From: Haliotis asinina
Lineage: Eukaryota > Mollusca > Gastropoda > Lepetellida > Haliotidae
Direction of reading: 5' to 3'
DNA length: 64,000 nucleotides
Assembly (NCBI RefSeq): GCF_037392515.1
Contig: NC_090280.1
Coordinates: 20,026,618 to 20,090,617 of the forward strand
Position 1 is the stretch's first letter. Every line of letters begins with the position of its first letter. Under the pieces are notes generated by a model. It was not told the DNA's origin. It searched no databases and worked only from the letters and a program-made list of their open reading frames with translations. The translations under genes were made by a program, and so were the position numbers. This document shows, piece after piece, positions 48,211 to 55,824 of the stretch.

Positions 48211-51200
48211 CATATTAAAGTTGATATTATCGTTTCAGCCCGAGGCACATTATACACCTACCATCGATTACATCGAGCCTACATCCGGACTTCCAGGTAA
48301 GGAAGGGTCTAATTATGAAACCTACAATCTTAGGGATTTGGGATTTACGATTCCCCTTGGGATCCCCTCTAGGATCTGTTTGTGCAGAGGGGACGGTGGG
48401 GTAGCCTACTCGTTAAGGTGTTCGCTCGTCACGTGGAAGCCCAGGGTTCTATTCCCCCCATGGGTACACTGAGTGAGCCTATTTCTCTTGTTTCCCGCCG
48501 TGATGTGCTTGATGTTTTGCTAAAAGCGGCGTAAAACTAAATTCATTCACTCACTTTGAGTAGAAGAAACTCTGGTCTGAAATTGAATGAAAACTCCCTG
48601 TTGTCCGTGTTGTTTGAGTTCATTAATTACTAAGGCTTGAGAAAATATTACATGTGAAAACGATGTCGTTCGGCTCATTAGTTGGTACCATGTTGCAGGG
48701 ACGCTAGTCAAGTACCGTGGACGTATCATCACAAGTCTGTTTGGTACCAATGAAGTACTCAGTACTAATGGACAGACGGCTCGGTTTGTTAGGTAGGTTG
48801 AAAACATGGGTTCAATTTGGGTGTTTAAATATGAATACTGACGGATCCAAGATTTTGGAGAAGTTGGAGAGGACATAAACCAGTCCAACAGTCGGATCCC
48901 AATAAACCGGACTTCATCGTTCATGTACTGGTGATTGTCAGTGTATCGATGGTGCTTTGCCGATACAGATATATCTTCAGTGTATCACGGATGTATTGCA
49001 TTGTAGATTTTATCGTTGACGTATTGCTGATGTTGGTATATCGCTGATGTATCGCTGATGTATCGTCGATGTATTGACGATGTATTGACGATGTGTTGCT
49101 AATGAAATCGTGGTTATACTGCTGTTGTAACGTTGGTGTATTGTTGATGAAACGATGACGTGAATAAAAGCTGAGTTACAGTACTCCTGACAGTGACTTA
49201 CTCTTACACGTGATGTTGCAGAGTCTACATGGGAGATAACCTCTGCGCACTGACGGACGAGGAAGGAGATACCCTGTAAGCAAGCGCTAACAGATATTGT
49301 TTTCATGGAAATGCTGACGATCAGACCTGTACATTGTGTCCGTGTAATGTAAATGTGTTCATGTAGCTATTACTATTTTAAGGTCAAGGACGTTGTCAGC
49401 GAAGCTGCCAGAACCGGATTTTAAACGATATGAACGCATATAAAAATCAGATCCATAATGGTCTGTCTGGACATTCTCGTAAAATATATACACGGTCATT
49501 ATTCAAGCATCAACGAGTTTCATATTCAAAATAGGAAAACACTACATGTTCAAGTATATACTTTCAAAATAACGTAAGCGTTATTTTTTTTCTGATTTAA
49601 GAAAAACCCTGAAATTTCGTAACAGTTTACTTGTACTCTGAGAAGAATACATTAAAATGTCTTGGCCTCCGTTTTTTTCTATTTAACGCCACACTAAGCG
49701 ATATTCCAGCTGTATTGCGGCTATAACGATACCAAACGATCCAGTGATCAACAGCGTGAGTATCGATATATACAACTGGGATAGGATGCCATTTGTCAAC
49801 CGTGTCAGTGATCCTGCCCAAACGATCCCGTTAGTCACCTGTCACGATAAATATTGGCTGCCCAAGACCAGTTCTAACCCGAATCTTCACAGGCCTAAAA
49901 CGCCATTGGAATCAGGTGGTGCTCTTGCTGACATATCATTGAAGGCCATAGTGTATTATCGCCATCATGCTAAGAGTAATACAAAGATACAACATGATAT
50001 CTTCCTCTGAAACGTATGCCTTTGTTGTAGCTTTGGGATTGGCCTTGACTCCGGAGGTCAAAGCTGGTGGGGGCAGCTCAAGTGCAAGCCGAGAACTACA
50101 TATGTGGGTGAGTTGATGGTGTATACCAAAACTATCGACATTGAGAGAGAGGAAGAGAGGGAGAGGGGAGTAAACGAGAGGAGGGAGTGAGGGTGAGAAG
50201 AAAGTGATGAGCAAATGAGATAGGACGGAATGAGGAGAGAGAAAAAGAAGGAGAGAGAGGAGTGAGTGAGTGAGTTTGGTTTTACGCCGCTTTTAGCAAT
50301 ATTCCAGCAATATCACGGCGGGGGACACCAGAAAATGGGCCTCAAACATTGTGCCCATGTGGGGAATCGAACCCTGGTCTTCGGCGTGACGAGCGAACGC
50401 TTTAACCACTAGGCTGCCCCGCCGCCCCAGGAGAGAGAGGAGGACAGCGAGTGAAATTATAGAAAGTGAGAGAAGAAAGGAGATTGAATGGAGAGAGGAG
50501 CGGAAGAGAGAGAGGAGGGTGGAGGGGGAGGCGTGTGAAATTATAGAAAGTGAGAGAGGAAGGAGATTGAATCGAGAGAGGAACGGAAGAGAAGAGAGAG
50601 AGTGAGTGTGTGTGAATATGTGATCGTAACCAAGAGGGAGAAAAGAGGAGAGAGAAATAGAGAGAAGAGGAACGAAACTGAAAGAGGAATGGGGAGAGAG
50701 AAGATAGATGTTATACTGGTAGAACGTTGAAGACGTATATTGAACAGTTGACGAAATACGACTATGTACTATTATACTCGTTAAATGTAATCACATCCTC
50801 CAAAAATCGAATCACTCAAGGAAAGGTAAAATGATGTATTTATGGAAAACCTTTACATAAGACCCACCGATGCGTGAGTTGTATCTGGCTACATGACGTG
50901 CAGTACGTACACGAAGGCCCCCAGAGACCCATTCGTCATACCCGAACTTCGCTACAGCACAATACTCTGAAATTGACTGAATGGAGAAATACTGATGCCG
51001 TTGAAATGACATTGCTGAATTCAGTCTACTGAATTAGTCATCGTGCATTTAGTTAGGTCGGGCACATATTTTGATTGATATGCGTGTTGCAAACTGCCAG
51101 TATAAAGAAGTAGAATTGACTACATCTTTGAGTTTGGCTTGTTTTTTGTTGTTTTGTTGGGGGGTTGTATTTTTGTTTGTTTGTTTGTTTGTTGTTGTTT

Positions 51201-54200
51201 TGTTTGGTTGGTTGATTTTTTATGTGTTTTTTTAATGCCGCTGTATGGCGGACCTTTCTGGAAACAAATTTGGACTAGACAATCCAGTGATCAACAGCAT
51301 GAGCATCGATCTACGTAATTGAGATGATAAGTGTTAACCAAATCAGCGTGCCTGAACAGTCGATCCCGTTAGTCACATTTACGACAACCATACGTTACTT
51401 TAGATCAATTCTAGCCAAGATCTTCCCGTTATAACTGTAGTTTACTGAGTGTATATGCAAAGTCTGTCCTGACGAGTGCGATCTAAAGAACACCAGAGCT
51501 GTTAGAAAAACATCGATTGAATCAGTCTCCTGTGTCGGTTATCACTGGGTGTTTTTGTCAGTATTTAAATCAATGTTTGTGTCTTTATTTTATGTGTCTC
51601 ACCGGTACACATGCAAATCAACTTACCCTCTCAAGCGAACAACGCTGCATTAATAATGCTCCGGTTTTAACGACTATTTGTCCCGTATTCATTATGACGA
51701 CATGCACAACGCACTAAGATCTTATCTTTTTTATTACCTTTCTTTTCTCGACATACCTCTTGTTTAATGGTTTACTCAGACAGATGTAGGAAAGTAACAC
51801 ACACATCACATCACCTGTCATGCTGTTCAGGCATGGACCAGCTCGCTGACACAATGGCACCGTTCCAGGTGTAGCGCTCTAAATTGAAAGCCGACACACA
51901 TTTGTGCTAACAGTGAAAAAAGCCTTTTTATTGTTTTGGGTTTTTTTATTGTATAATGGTTCGAGGTTACGTTTATCTGGTGTCAGGGGCATCTAGTGTG
52001 CTTTCGATCGTCTCTGGATTCGCTGAAAATCTCGTTGGTTCGAATCCAATTTCAAACCACTTATGGTCATTGGTGCGTGGATCCTCCTAAATGAAGTCTA
52101 GGGAAATGCGTGCTGTAATTCAAATCCGATGTAAGGCAGACATACAAACCGTTTCATTCAGCTCGAATTATTCGCAAAGCCTGTATCTTAATCGCTTTAT
52201 TTGATTGTTACTTAACGCAACGCTGAGCAACCTCTCAGGTAATTCACGGCGGATGAGGACGAGACAATCCATTCAACTATGTAAGAACTTGTGGAGGGAC
52301 ATGCAAATATGCAAGTTTTAAAGAAGGGTCATACGGTTCTACAAATATGTATACAGCTATACAATAAAGGGGCGGTGGGAAAGCCTTGTTGATAAAGCGT
52401 TGACTCATAACGCTGGTGATCCGGGTTTGATTCCCTAATTGGGTAGAATCTGTGAAGCACAGGTCTTGTGTTTCCCCGTTGTGACATTGCTGGAGGCATA
52501 AAACCATACTCACTCACTAACTCGATGCATTAAAAACATGGCTCATGCATATTCTAACGATGTTTTACGTTTCATGTATGCACAAATGATGAACCATGTT
52601 TCTAATGGTGTATCACATATTCCAGGCTTCATGAATGCCAGTTTCATCGTCGACCAATGGTTTGGAAGGTATGTACATTTTGTCTTGCAAGCCACGTGTT
52701 CGTGTTGAACGTTTTGACACTACGTTACCCGCAAAATGAAACTGTATACTGTTCAAGCATTCGTGTAAATATAATTCTTATTCCATATATCAAAACTAAA
52801 CTAGTGCTCAAAGGAAAGTATACTGCGTGGTTGACCAAACTTACAAAAACATATAAATTACAGTTCACATGGTCTTTTGGATTTCCCGTTAGTCACCACG
52901 TCCGGAAACCATTAGTCACCACGTTCCTGAAGCCATTGGTCACCACGTTCCGGAAACCCAAGGCGCCGTTTCACACAAAGCCGTCGTTGTGCAATGGTGA
53001 TCGTAAATCCCATACTTTAACATATACTTACGACGTCGTTGTGCTACGATCGCTGTGCGAAACTAGCCCAGTTCAACAACAAGACTCATCGGGTCACAGT
53101 AGAATTATGTTATGACTGGTTCGTCAACAGACATGCAGGAAAGTCTAAATTAGGGGCGATGAGGTAGGCTGAGGGTTAAAGCGTTCGGTTGTCGCTTTAT
53201 TTCTGGCGTCCGCCTCAATGATATTGTCGGAATATTGCTAAACGCAGTGGAAACTTTCAACCCGTTCATTTTGAAGTGCAAATGTTTTGACTGTAGGATC
53301 GCGTTCACGTCTTGACATTTAAAGGCAATAAGTTGAAGTAACACGCTGTGCCAGAGTGAAAAACTCGCCCGTACACAGACAAAGTCTATGAAGATTTAGT
53401 AATTATTGTTTAAAACTTCAAATGATTTTTTTCAGATCAAAACCCGATCTGGATACTCTTCGACCCAGCAGTACAGGGAAGATCTACATGTATCAGACAT
53501 ATGCTCGTATGTATCAGACACTCACATGGTGTTTCCAAACTTTCAGTTTTTTTCAGGAGACTGTACCAGTTTCAATTTATCAACGCGTGTGCCGTTGAAC
53601 AGAGTAATCTTAGCGCTAAAGTGACCGTAATTCCCCTTCCTTATCATCGACTTAGGTAGTCGTAGCGCTAAAGAGACCGTAATTCCCCTTCCTTACCATC
53701 GACTTAAGGTAGCGCTAAGTTTGTTTCGTACGGCGCTCAGTTCATTATTTCTTTAACGTTAATTCATTGCATATATCCATATATTTCTGTATCGTTTCAA
53801 ATAATGACTGGAATGGTCTGACATATGTATGTGAAACAGTAAGTATATGTCCTTATTGTTATTGAGACGTTCCCTGTTGCAGCTATCCACTCAATCAGTC
53901 CCAGCGAAGGCAGTGAGAAAGGAGGGACCAAACTGACTATTACTGGACAACACTTTGACGAGACTGACGGAAAGGTCAAGGTCATGATTGGAAGTAAGTT
54001 TTTTTTTACTGCAAACGTTGTTTCTATGTCATTGGGGGCGGTGGCGTAGTCTAGTGGTTAAAGCGTTCGCTCGTCACGCTGAAGACCCAGGTTCAATTTC
54101 CCACATGAGTACAATGGGTGAAGTCCTTTTCTGGTGTACCCTGCTGTGATATTGCAAGAGTAGTGCCAAAAACCGCGTAAAGCCATACTCACTCACTCGC

Positions 54201-55824
54201 TCAGTCTTGGTCACTGAGTCGCGTACATTTGTGTTCATATGCATGACGTCACCTTTTGGATGACGTCACGATATTATTACACAATAGTTAAAAGTTAGGG
54301 GCGGTGGGGTAACTATGGTCTGAGGACTATCACTGAATGCAGCTGCCATTTAGCAACCAAGGGACACAACCACGGTTGTATTTCGGGACTGATGACAACT
54401 CTCCGTGTTGATATAGTTTGCTTTCAAAAATCGGAGTTTGAAGTGGTTGTTTGTGGTGATTCGTGTAAAGTTGTATTTTTTGACGTTCATCATGGAGTTG
54501 CCTCCCGCGAGACACAGTCTTCATCAGTTGGTGACCATATAAAATCCTTAAGTGAAAGTACCTTATTTCACGGAGGTATACAAACTGACTTCGAAATGTT
54601 TCGTCATGACCTCCAGCAGTATTTCGCGCAGCTGACGTGACCTTCCAGCGAAGCGCAACGCCATTGGCCGATGCAGTTTTATGTCGTATATATGCAGACT
54701 TCAAACTCTCTCTTGTGTTTGTTCCAGACACGGAATGTCGAGTGACAGAGCCTGTGACAGACACGCAGATTATCTGTGAGACGGCTGAAGCTCCTGCTGC
54801 GGCGGTCAATTACGAAGGTAGGCGAATATCCCCTCTCTTACCTTTCCCTGAGTGACTCAATGTTTGGCAGATCCGATGACACTTAATTAGTATAATAGTC
54901 CATAGCCGTAATGGCTTAAGTGCTAAATGTGCACAACCTTCGACCATCACCTTTCTAGCTCAGACGTCTCTCTCCTCTCTCATTTTCACTTTCTTTCCTG
55001 CTCTCACTGTTTCATTCTCCCCCTCTCTCTCCACTTTCACTCTTTCTTCTGCTCCCACTTCTCTTAATTTCACTCATAATCTTGTTTCTTCTCTCCTCTT
55101 CTTCTCATCCTCGTCATCCAGTTCACTCTCTTTCGTCCTCTCACTTTCACTCTCTCCTCTCTTTCCTTAATTTCACCCTCGTTCGTTCTGTCTCTTCTCT
55201 AAATTTCACTCGTTCTCTATCTCTTTATTGCTTTCCCCAACTGTCTCTCTCTCACACAGTCACACAGACACACACACAGGCACAGACAGACAGACAGACA
55301 GACGCACACACGCACACACACACTTACATGGATGTTACAGATCCGTCAGGATGAGAAGGGTGTTTATTAATCGACATTTGTCTTGAGTGTTAAATCGACA
55401 GTTTTGAAGTTTTGGGGGCACACGACTTCATGGATAACATTCTAATATTCGAAACATGTAGATTCTTGCACCCTTTAATAATGTGATCACGATGTAAGTA
55501 TCTACACCGAAATGTCTCTCTATGCAATAAATACAAGACGCTTGTATTATTATCTATTAAGGTGGTCGAGGGTTGAAGTTCGAGCTATGGAACACCAGCA
55601 TGACAAACCTTAAGGACTTCAGTACGTTGACAACGTCCGCCGCCGACTACTACGCGGGGACGATCGACAGCGGCTACTACAAGGACATGAACTCAATGGA
55701 CAGGTTCAACGTCAGGGCTTCGGGATACTTCGTAGCTCCTCATACATCCGACTATCGTTTCTACATCATGGCAGATGATAACGCTGAACTTTACCTCAGC
55801 AATAGTACCAATCCTGAGAACAAG
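34384..55824 (+). CDS. PKHD1L1-like: Fibrocystin-L (PKHD1L1)-like protein, N-terminal part, 13 exons
   Basis: Joining exons 34384-34480, 46532-46606, 47222-47363, 47873-47975, 48239-48296, 48699-48792, 49222-49275, 50031-50107, 52626-52668, 53436-53506, 53883-53993, 54728-54817 and 55562-55824 gives 1,278 nt, 426 codons, no stop and matched phases at every junction. Order: signal peptide (1-30), IPT/TIG 1 (about 35-135; [19 protein letters not shown]), IPT/TIG 2 (about 145-232; [15 protein letters not shown]), linker with MYQTYA, IPT/TIG 3 (about 272-337; [18 protein letters not shown]), start of PA14 (from 340; [11 protein letters not shown]). PKHD1L1 proteins have this order at the N-terminus and continue to about 4,200 residues with more TIG domains, G8 domains, parallel beta-helix repeats and one C-terminal membrane helix. 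In vertebrates the protein is found on the cell surface, including the stereocilia coat of hair cells. The window holds roughly the first tenth. I see no frameshift. PKHD1 itself also has TIG domains, but the match in the linker and PA14 start favours the L1 form. Confidence 0.9.
36000..36260. repeat. (ACT)n/(CTG)n trinucleotide cluster
   Basis: Interrupted runs of ACT, TGC and CTA trinucleotides over about 250 bases. Apparent Thr/Ala/Leu homopolymer peptides come from this. Confidence 0.9.
36640..36880 (+). repeat. Dispersed repeat B
   Basis: GCGTAACGCCACATTCAACA, ATGTTCCAGCTATACATCAG, TAGTGATCAATAGCATGAGT, GAGTCAACCAAGTTAGCAG and TAACCCGGATCTTCACGG. Forms an inverted pair with the next copy. 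Confidence 0.8.
36930..37140 (-). repeat. Dispersed repeat B, inverted relative to the previous copy
   Basis: ACTGGTCTTCAGCAACACAT, CACTCACTGACTTGGCCCAT, TCAGTCACTGGTTTGTCTAT and ACACGATTATTTATTTGACA. Only about 50 bases separate it from the + strand copy. Confidence 0.75.
38060..38148. repeat. (AC)n microsatellite, about 44 repeats
   Basis: Perfect, uninterrupted AC run of 89 bases, followed by GTGTATATAT. Confidence 0.98.
38246..39126. mobile_element. TA-flanked terminal-inverted-repeat element (Tc1/mariner type, non-autonomous)
   Basis: The left end CGAGGGGTCTCCCAAAAGTA and the right end, read on the other strand as CGACGGGTGTCCCAAAGGTG, match over about 24 bases with few differences. 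Each end is flanked by TA (38244-38245 and 39127-39128), the target duplication of Tc1/mariner transposons. The element is 881 bp, AT-rich, and contains no transposase frame that I can identify, so it is a deletion derivative or a decayed copy. Confidence 0.7.
40785..40870. repeat. TAGCGCT-containing dispersed repeat
   Basis: ACCTTAGCGCTGAGGCTGTC and GTCACCGTAGCGCTACGA resemble the units at 32040-32150 and 53605-53740. Confidence 0.45.
41425..41540. repeat. Short inverted repeat, possible MITE
   Basis: GAACAACAAAAGAAACGCAA (about 41427-41446) and the complement of GCGTTTCTTTTTCTGTTCC (about 41519-41537) form imperfect inverted ends about 115 bp apart. No target duplication could be fixed. 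Confidence 0.4.
42195..42275. repeat. Dispersed repeat C fragment
   Basis: ACAACGAAACTCTTGTAACT and TCCCTTTGAGTTCGTTTTAA resemble 10795-10960. Similar words (ACAACGAAACCTCCTAAATC) are at 39963-39985. Confidence 0.4.
42620..43013 (+). mobile_element. Possible LINE reverse transcriptase relic
   Basis: The 152-codon open frame ending at 43013 contains [20 protein letters not shown] then GLYN, which resembles the thumb region of some LINE polymerases (GLNPL...W..V.LP..LYG). An upstream [13 protein letters not shown] fits the preceding LGV-type strand. The rest is degraded and there is no palm motif. It lies inside intron 1 in the sense direction. Confidence 0.35.
44206..44320. repeat. (TATC)n and (ACTC)n microsatellites
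   Basis: TATC/TGTC runs at about 44208-44229 and interrupted ACTC runs at 44265-44315. Confidence 0.9.
44321..45373. other. Intron 1, nothing recognised
   Basis: No supported exon or repeat. Confidence 0.35.
45374..45486. repeat. (ATCT)n microsatellite, about 28 repeats
   Basis: ATCT tetranucleotide run with a few GTCT interruptions near 45441-45460. Confidence 0.97.
45728..45915 (-). repeat. Dispersed repeat B
   Basis: CGGGTTAGAAATGGTCTTCA, CAGTTGCGTAGATCAGTGCT, ATGTTGATCACCTGTTCGTC and ATTCACAGACCGCCGTTATA, ending ACTACGGCGTTACAC. Confidence 0.75.
45946..46071. repeat. 21-bp minisatellite, 6 copies
   Basis: The unit is close to ATCTCCTAATTAGGACTTAG plus T. Copies differ at two or three positions. 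The CTAATTAG core is itself palindromic. Confidence 0.9.
46532..46606 (+). CDS. PKHD1L1-like: Exon 2, start of IPT/TIG domain 1
   Basis: Acceptor TTATTTCAG, donor A|GTAAGT, phase 1 to phase 1, 75 nt. Encodes [12 protein letters not shown] then [12 protein letters not shown], the first strands of a TIG domain with the usual (I)xPxxGSxxGGTxITITG signature. Confidence 0.9.
46628..46777 (+). mobile_element. tRNA-derived SINE in intron 2
   Basis: Head worn. GTGTTTAAAGTGTCTGTTCG, ATTTCATTCCCCATAT (B box changed), CCCATTTCTGATGTCCC and GCGTAAAACTAAACTCACTC. It starts about 20 bases after the exon 2 donor. Confidence 0.7.
47222..47363 (+). CDS. PKHD1L1-like: Exon 3, IPT/TIG domain 1
   Basis: Acceptor CTCTTTCAG, donor CCC|GTACGT (weaker than the others), 142 nt, phase 1 to 2. 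Encodes [28 protein letters not shown] and [10 protein letters not shown]. The two cysteines and the ITCYT motif are characteristic of the first fibrocystin-L TIG domain. Confidence 0.9.
47700..47855 (+). mobile_element. tRNA-derived SINE ending next to exon 4
   Basis: AGGATAGCCTGTTGGTTAAT (A box), GAGTTCGATTCCCCTCAATG (B box), GGTACTACGGGAATATTGCT and GCGTAAAACTAAACTCACTC. It ends only about 17 bases before exon 4, so its tail forms part of the 3' splice region. Confidence 0.8.
47873..47975 (+). CDS. PKHD1L1-like: Exon 4, end of IPT/TIG domain 1
   Basis: Acceptor TATGTTTTCAG, donor AAG|GTAAGA, 103 nt, phase 2 to 0. Encodes [19 protein letters not shown] and KCTFK, matching the YxVRVxVDG strand and final cysteine of the domain. 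Confidence 0.92.
48071..48210. repeat. (ACT)n/(AGT)n trinucleotide array next to exon 5
   Basis: About 46 trinucleotides, first ACT, then AGT with a short AGC patch. It ends 28 bases before exon 5. The two halves are complementary, so the RNA could fold into a hairpin. Confidence 0.97.
48239..48296 (+). CDS. PKHD1L1-like: Exon 5, start of IPT/TIG domain 2
   Basis: Acceptor ATCGTTTCAG, donor CAG|GTAAGG, 58 nt, phase 0 to 1. Encodes [19 protein letters not shown], a TIG start with the PTSGLPG turn. Confidence 0.9.
48387..48560 (+). mobile_element. tRNA-derived SINE in intron 5
   Basis: GGACGGTGGGGTAGCCTACT (A box), TTCGCTCGTCACGTGGAAGC, GGGTTCTATTCCCCCCATGG (B box) and GCGGCGTAAAACTAAATTCA, then ACTCACTT. 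Confidence 0.85.
48699..48792 (+). CDS. PKHD1L1-like: Exon 6, IPT/TIG domain 2
   Basis: Acceptor CATGTTGCAG, donor TTAG|GTAGGT, 94 nt, phase 1 to 2. Encodes [19 protein letters not shown] and TARFV, the strand pair that in PKHD1L1 reads TLIxIxGRIxTxxYGSN. Confidence 0.9.
48930..49160. repeat. Degenerate minisatellite around GATGTAT
   Basis: Repeats of about 12 bases (GATGTATCGCTG and variants such as GATGTATTGACG) over 200 bases, clearest at 49010-49105. Confidence 0.8.
49222..49275 (+). CDS. PKHD1L1-like: Exon 7, IPT/TIG domain 2
   Basis: Acceptor TGATGTTGCAG, donor CCT|GTAAGC, 54 nt, phase 2 to 2. Encodes [17 protein letters not shown], the VYxGxxxC strand of the TIG fold. Confidence 0.88.
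49276..49679. other. Intron 7, nothing recognised
   Basis: AT-rich, no repeat named. Confidence 0.35.
49680..49895 (+). repeat. Dispersed repeat B in intron 7
   Basis: AACGCCACACTAAGCGATAT, CGATCCAGTGATCAACAGCG, CATTTGTCAACCGTGTCAG, CGATCCCGTTAGTCACCTG and TAACCCGAATCTTCACAGG. Confidence 0.8.
50031..50107 (+). CDS. PKHD1L1-like: Exon 8, end of IPT/TIG domain 2
   Basis: Acceptor TTTGTTGTAG, donor TGG|GTGAGT, 77 nt, phase 2 to 1. Encodes [19 protein letters not shown] and TTYVG, closing the domain with its second cysteine. Confidence 0.88.
50125..50261. repeat. Purine-rich GA tract, part 1
   Basis: GAGAGAGAGGAAGAG words on the + strand. The tract is interrupted by a SINE and resumes at 50431. 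Confidence 0.85.
50262..50430 (-). mobile_element. tRNA-derived SINE, full length, inside the GA tract
   Basis: The best preserved SINE in the window. Read on + strand: GAGTGAGTGAGTTTGGTTTT, ACGCCGCTTTTAGCAATATT, CCAGCAATATCACGGCGGGG, GGGGAATCGAACCCTGGTCT (B box complement) and TTAACCACTAGGCTGCCCC (A box complement). GA-rich sequence follows on both sides, so it inserted into the tract. Confidence 0.92.
50431..50700. repeat. Purine-rich GA tract, part 2
   Basis: Continues the GAGAGGAG words. A segment with AAATTATAGAAAGTGAGAGA occurs twice (about 50454 and 50540), showing a local duplication of about 85 bp. Confidence 0.85.
50701..51219. other. Intron 8, nothing recognised
   Basis: Ends in a T/G-rich low-complexity run (51134-51235). 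No exon. Confidence 0.35.
51228..51435 (+). repeat. Dispersed repeat B in intron 8
   Basis: ATGCCGCTGTATGGCGGACC, AGACAATCCAGTGATCAACA, GCATGAGCATCGATCTACG, TCGATCCCGTTAGTCACAT and TCTAGCCAAGATCTTCCCG. Confidence 0.8.
51436..52203. other. Intron 8, nothing recognised
   Basis: No supported feature. Confidence 0.35.
52204..52285 (+). repeat. Dispersed repeat B, 5' fragment
   Basis: TTACTTAACGCAACGCTGAG, CACGGCGGATGAGGACGAGA and CAATCCATTCAAC. Confidence 0.5.
52369..52522 (+). mobile_element. tRNA-derived SINE in intron 8
   Basis: GGGGCGGTGGGAAAGCCTTG, TAAAGCGTTGACTCATAACG, CCGGGTTTGATTCCCTAATT (B box), GTTGTGACATTGCTGG and CATAAAACCATACTCACTCA. Confidence 0.85.
52626..52668 (+). CDS. PKHD1L1-like: Exon 9, linker after TIG 2
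   Basis: Acceptor ATATTCCAG, donor AAG|GTATGT, 43 nt, phase 1 to 2. Encodes [13 protein letters not shown]. Very short, but it joins in frame on both sides and matches the position of the family sequence HNVSFILDNDYG. Confidence 0.82.
52889..52960. repeat. 24-bp tandem repeat, 3 copies
   Basis: TTAGTCACCACGTCCGGAAA and two near copies follow without gap. An open frame of 152 codons (52657-53115) runs through it but ignores the exon 9 donor, so it is not coding. Confidence 0.85.
53153..53262 (+). mobile_element. tRNA-derived SINE, internally deleted
   Basis: GGGGCGATGAGGTAGGCTGA, GGGTTAAAGCGTTCGGTTG, then directly TTTCTGGCGTCCGCCTCAAT and GGAATATTGCTAAACGCAG. The B box part is missing. Confidence 0.75.
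53436..53506 (+). CDS. PKHD1L1-like: Exon 10, linker before TIG 3
   Basis: Acceptor TTTTTTTCAG, donor CTC|GTATGT, 71 nt, phase 2 to 1. Encodes [19 protein letters not shown] then QTYA. The FQTYAE-like motif just before TIG 3 is a good landmark of fibrocystin-L. Confidence 0.88.
53605..53740. repeat. Tandem duplication of about 54 bp with TAGCGCTAAAG
   Basis: Two copies of TAGCGCTAAAG(T/A)GACCGTAATTCCCCTTCCTTA-type sequence (split here: TAGCGCTAAAG, GACCGTAATTCCCCTTCC) plus a third partial GTAGCGCTAAG. It resembles 32040-32150 and 40785-40870. Confidence 0.8.
53883..53993 (+). CDS. PKHD1L1-like: Exon 11, IPT/TIG domain 3
   Basis: Acceptor CCTGTTGCAG, donor GAA|GTAAGT, 111 nt, phase 1 to 1. 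Encodes [20 protein letters not shown] and [13 protein letters not shown], a textbook TIG first half. Confidence 0.93.
54031..54206 (+). mobile_element. tRNA-derived SINE in intron 11
   Basis: GGGGGCGGTGGCGTAGTCTA, GTGGTTAAAGCGTTCGCTCG (A box), CAGGTTCAATTTCCCACATG (B box) and GCGTAAAGCCATACTCACTC. It lies 37 bases after the exon 11 donor. A second SINE head (GGGGCGGTGGGGTAAC) is at 54299-54314. Confidence 0.88.
54207..54727. other. Intron 11, unclassified
   Basis: Holds ATGACGTCACCTTTTGGATG, in which TGACGTCA occurs twice (54243-54250 and 54261-54268), a CRE-like word. A 159-codon frame on the opposite strand overlaps exon 12 and is a shadow. Confidence 0.4.
54728..54817 (+). CDS. PKHD1L1-like: Exon 12, end of IPT/TIG domain 3
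   Basis: Acceptor TTTGTTCCAG, donor AAG|GTAGGC, 90 nt, phase 1 to 1. Encodes [20 protein letters not shown] and AVNYE. The two cysteines fit the PCxI...ICxT pattern of this domain. Confidence 0.92.
54955..55335. repeat. Pyrimidine-rich tract with CA/CAGA runs
   Basis: About 300 bases of CTCTC/TTTCACTC words, then CACACAGACA repeats at 55253-55322. It precedes exon 13 by about 230 bases. Confidence 0.9.
55562..55824 (+). CDS. PKHD1L1-like: Exon 13, start of PA14 domain
   Basis: Acceptor TCTATTAAG, which lacks a good pyrimidine tract, donor AACAAG|GTAACG, 263 nt, phase 1 to 0. Encodes [11 protein letters not shown], then [34 protein letters not shown] and NSTNPENK. The motif GYFxAP...YxFYIxADDxAELYLS is diagnostic of PA14, a beta-barrel thought to bind carbohydrate. 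The last 45 nt of this exon plus GT are the founder of the 47-bp array that follows. If the splice donor in a later unit were used instead, the frame would break, because the unit is not a multiple of three and contains TAA. Confidence 0.92.

Noticed and set aside
48019-48472. Long Thr, Ser and Val homopolymer open frames on both strands
   Set aside because: They are translations of the AGT/ACT trinucleotide array in intron 4 and do not respect the splice sites of exons 4 and 5.
52657-53115. 152-codon open frame starting inside exon 9
   Set aside because: It reads through the strong exon 9 donor into a tandem repeat and is in a different frame from the gene.
54330-54809. 159-codon open frame on the - strand
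   Set aside because: Antisense to exon 12, which has firm splice sites and domain match. No homology on the - strand.
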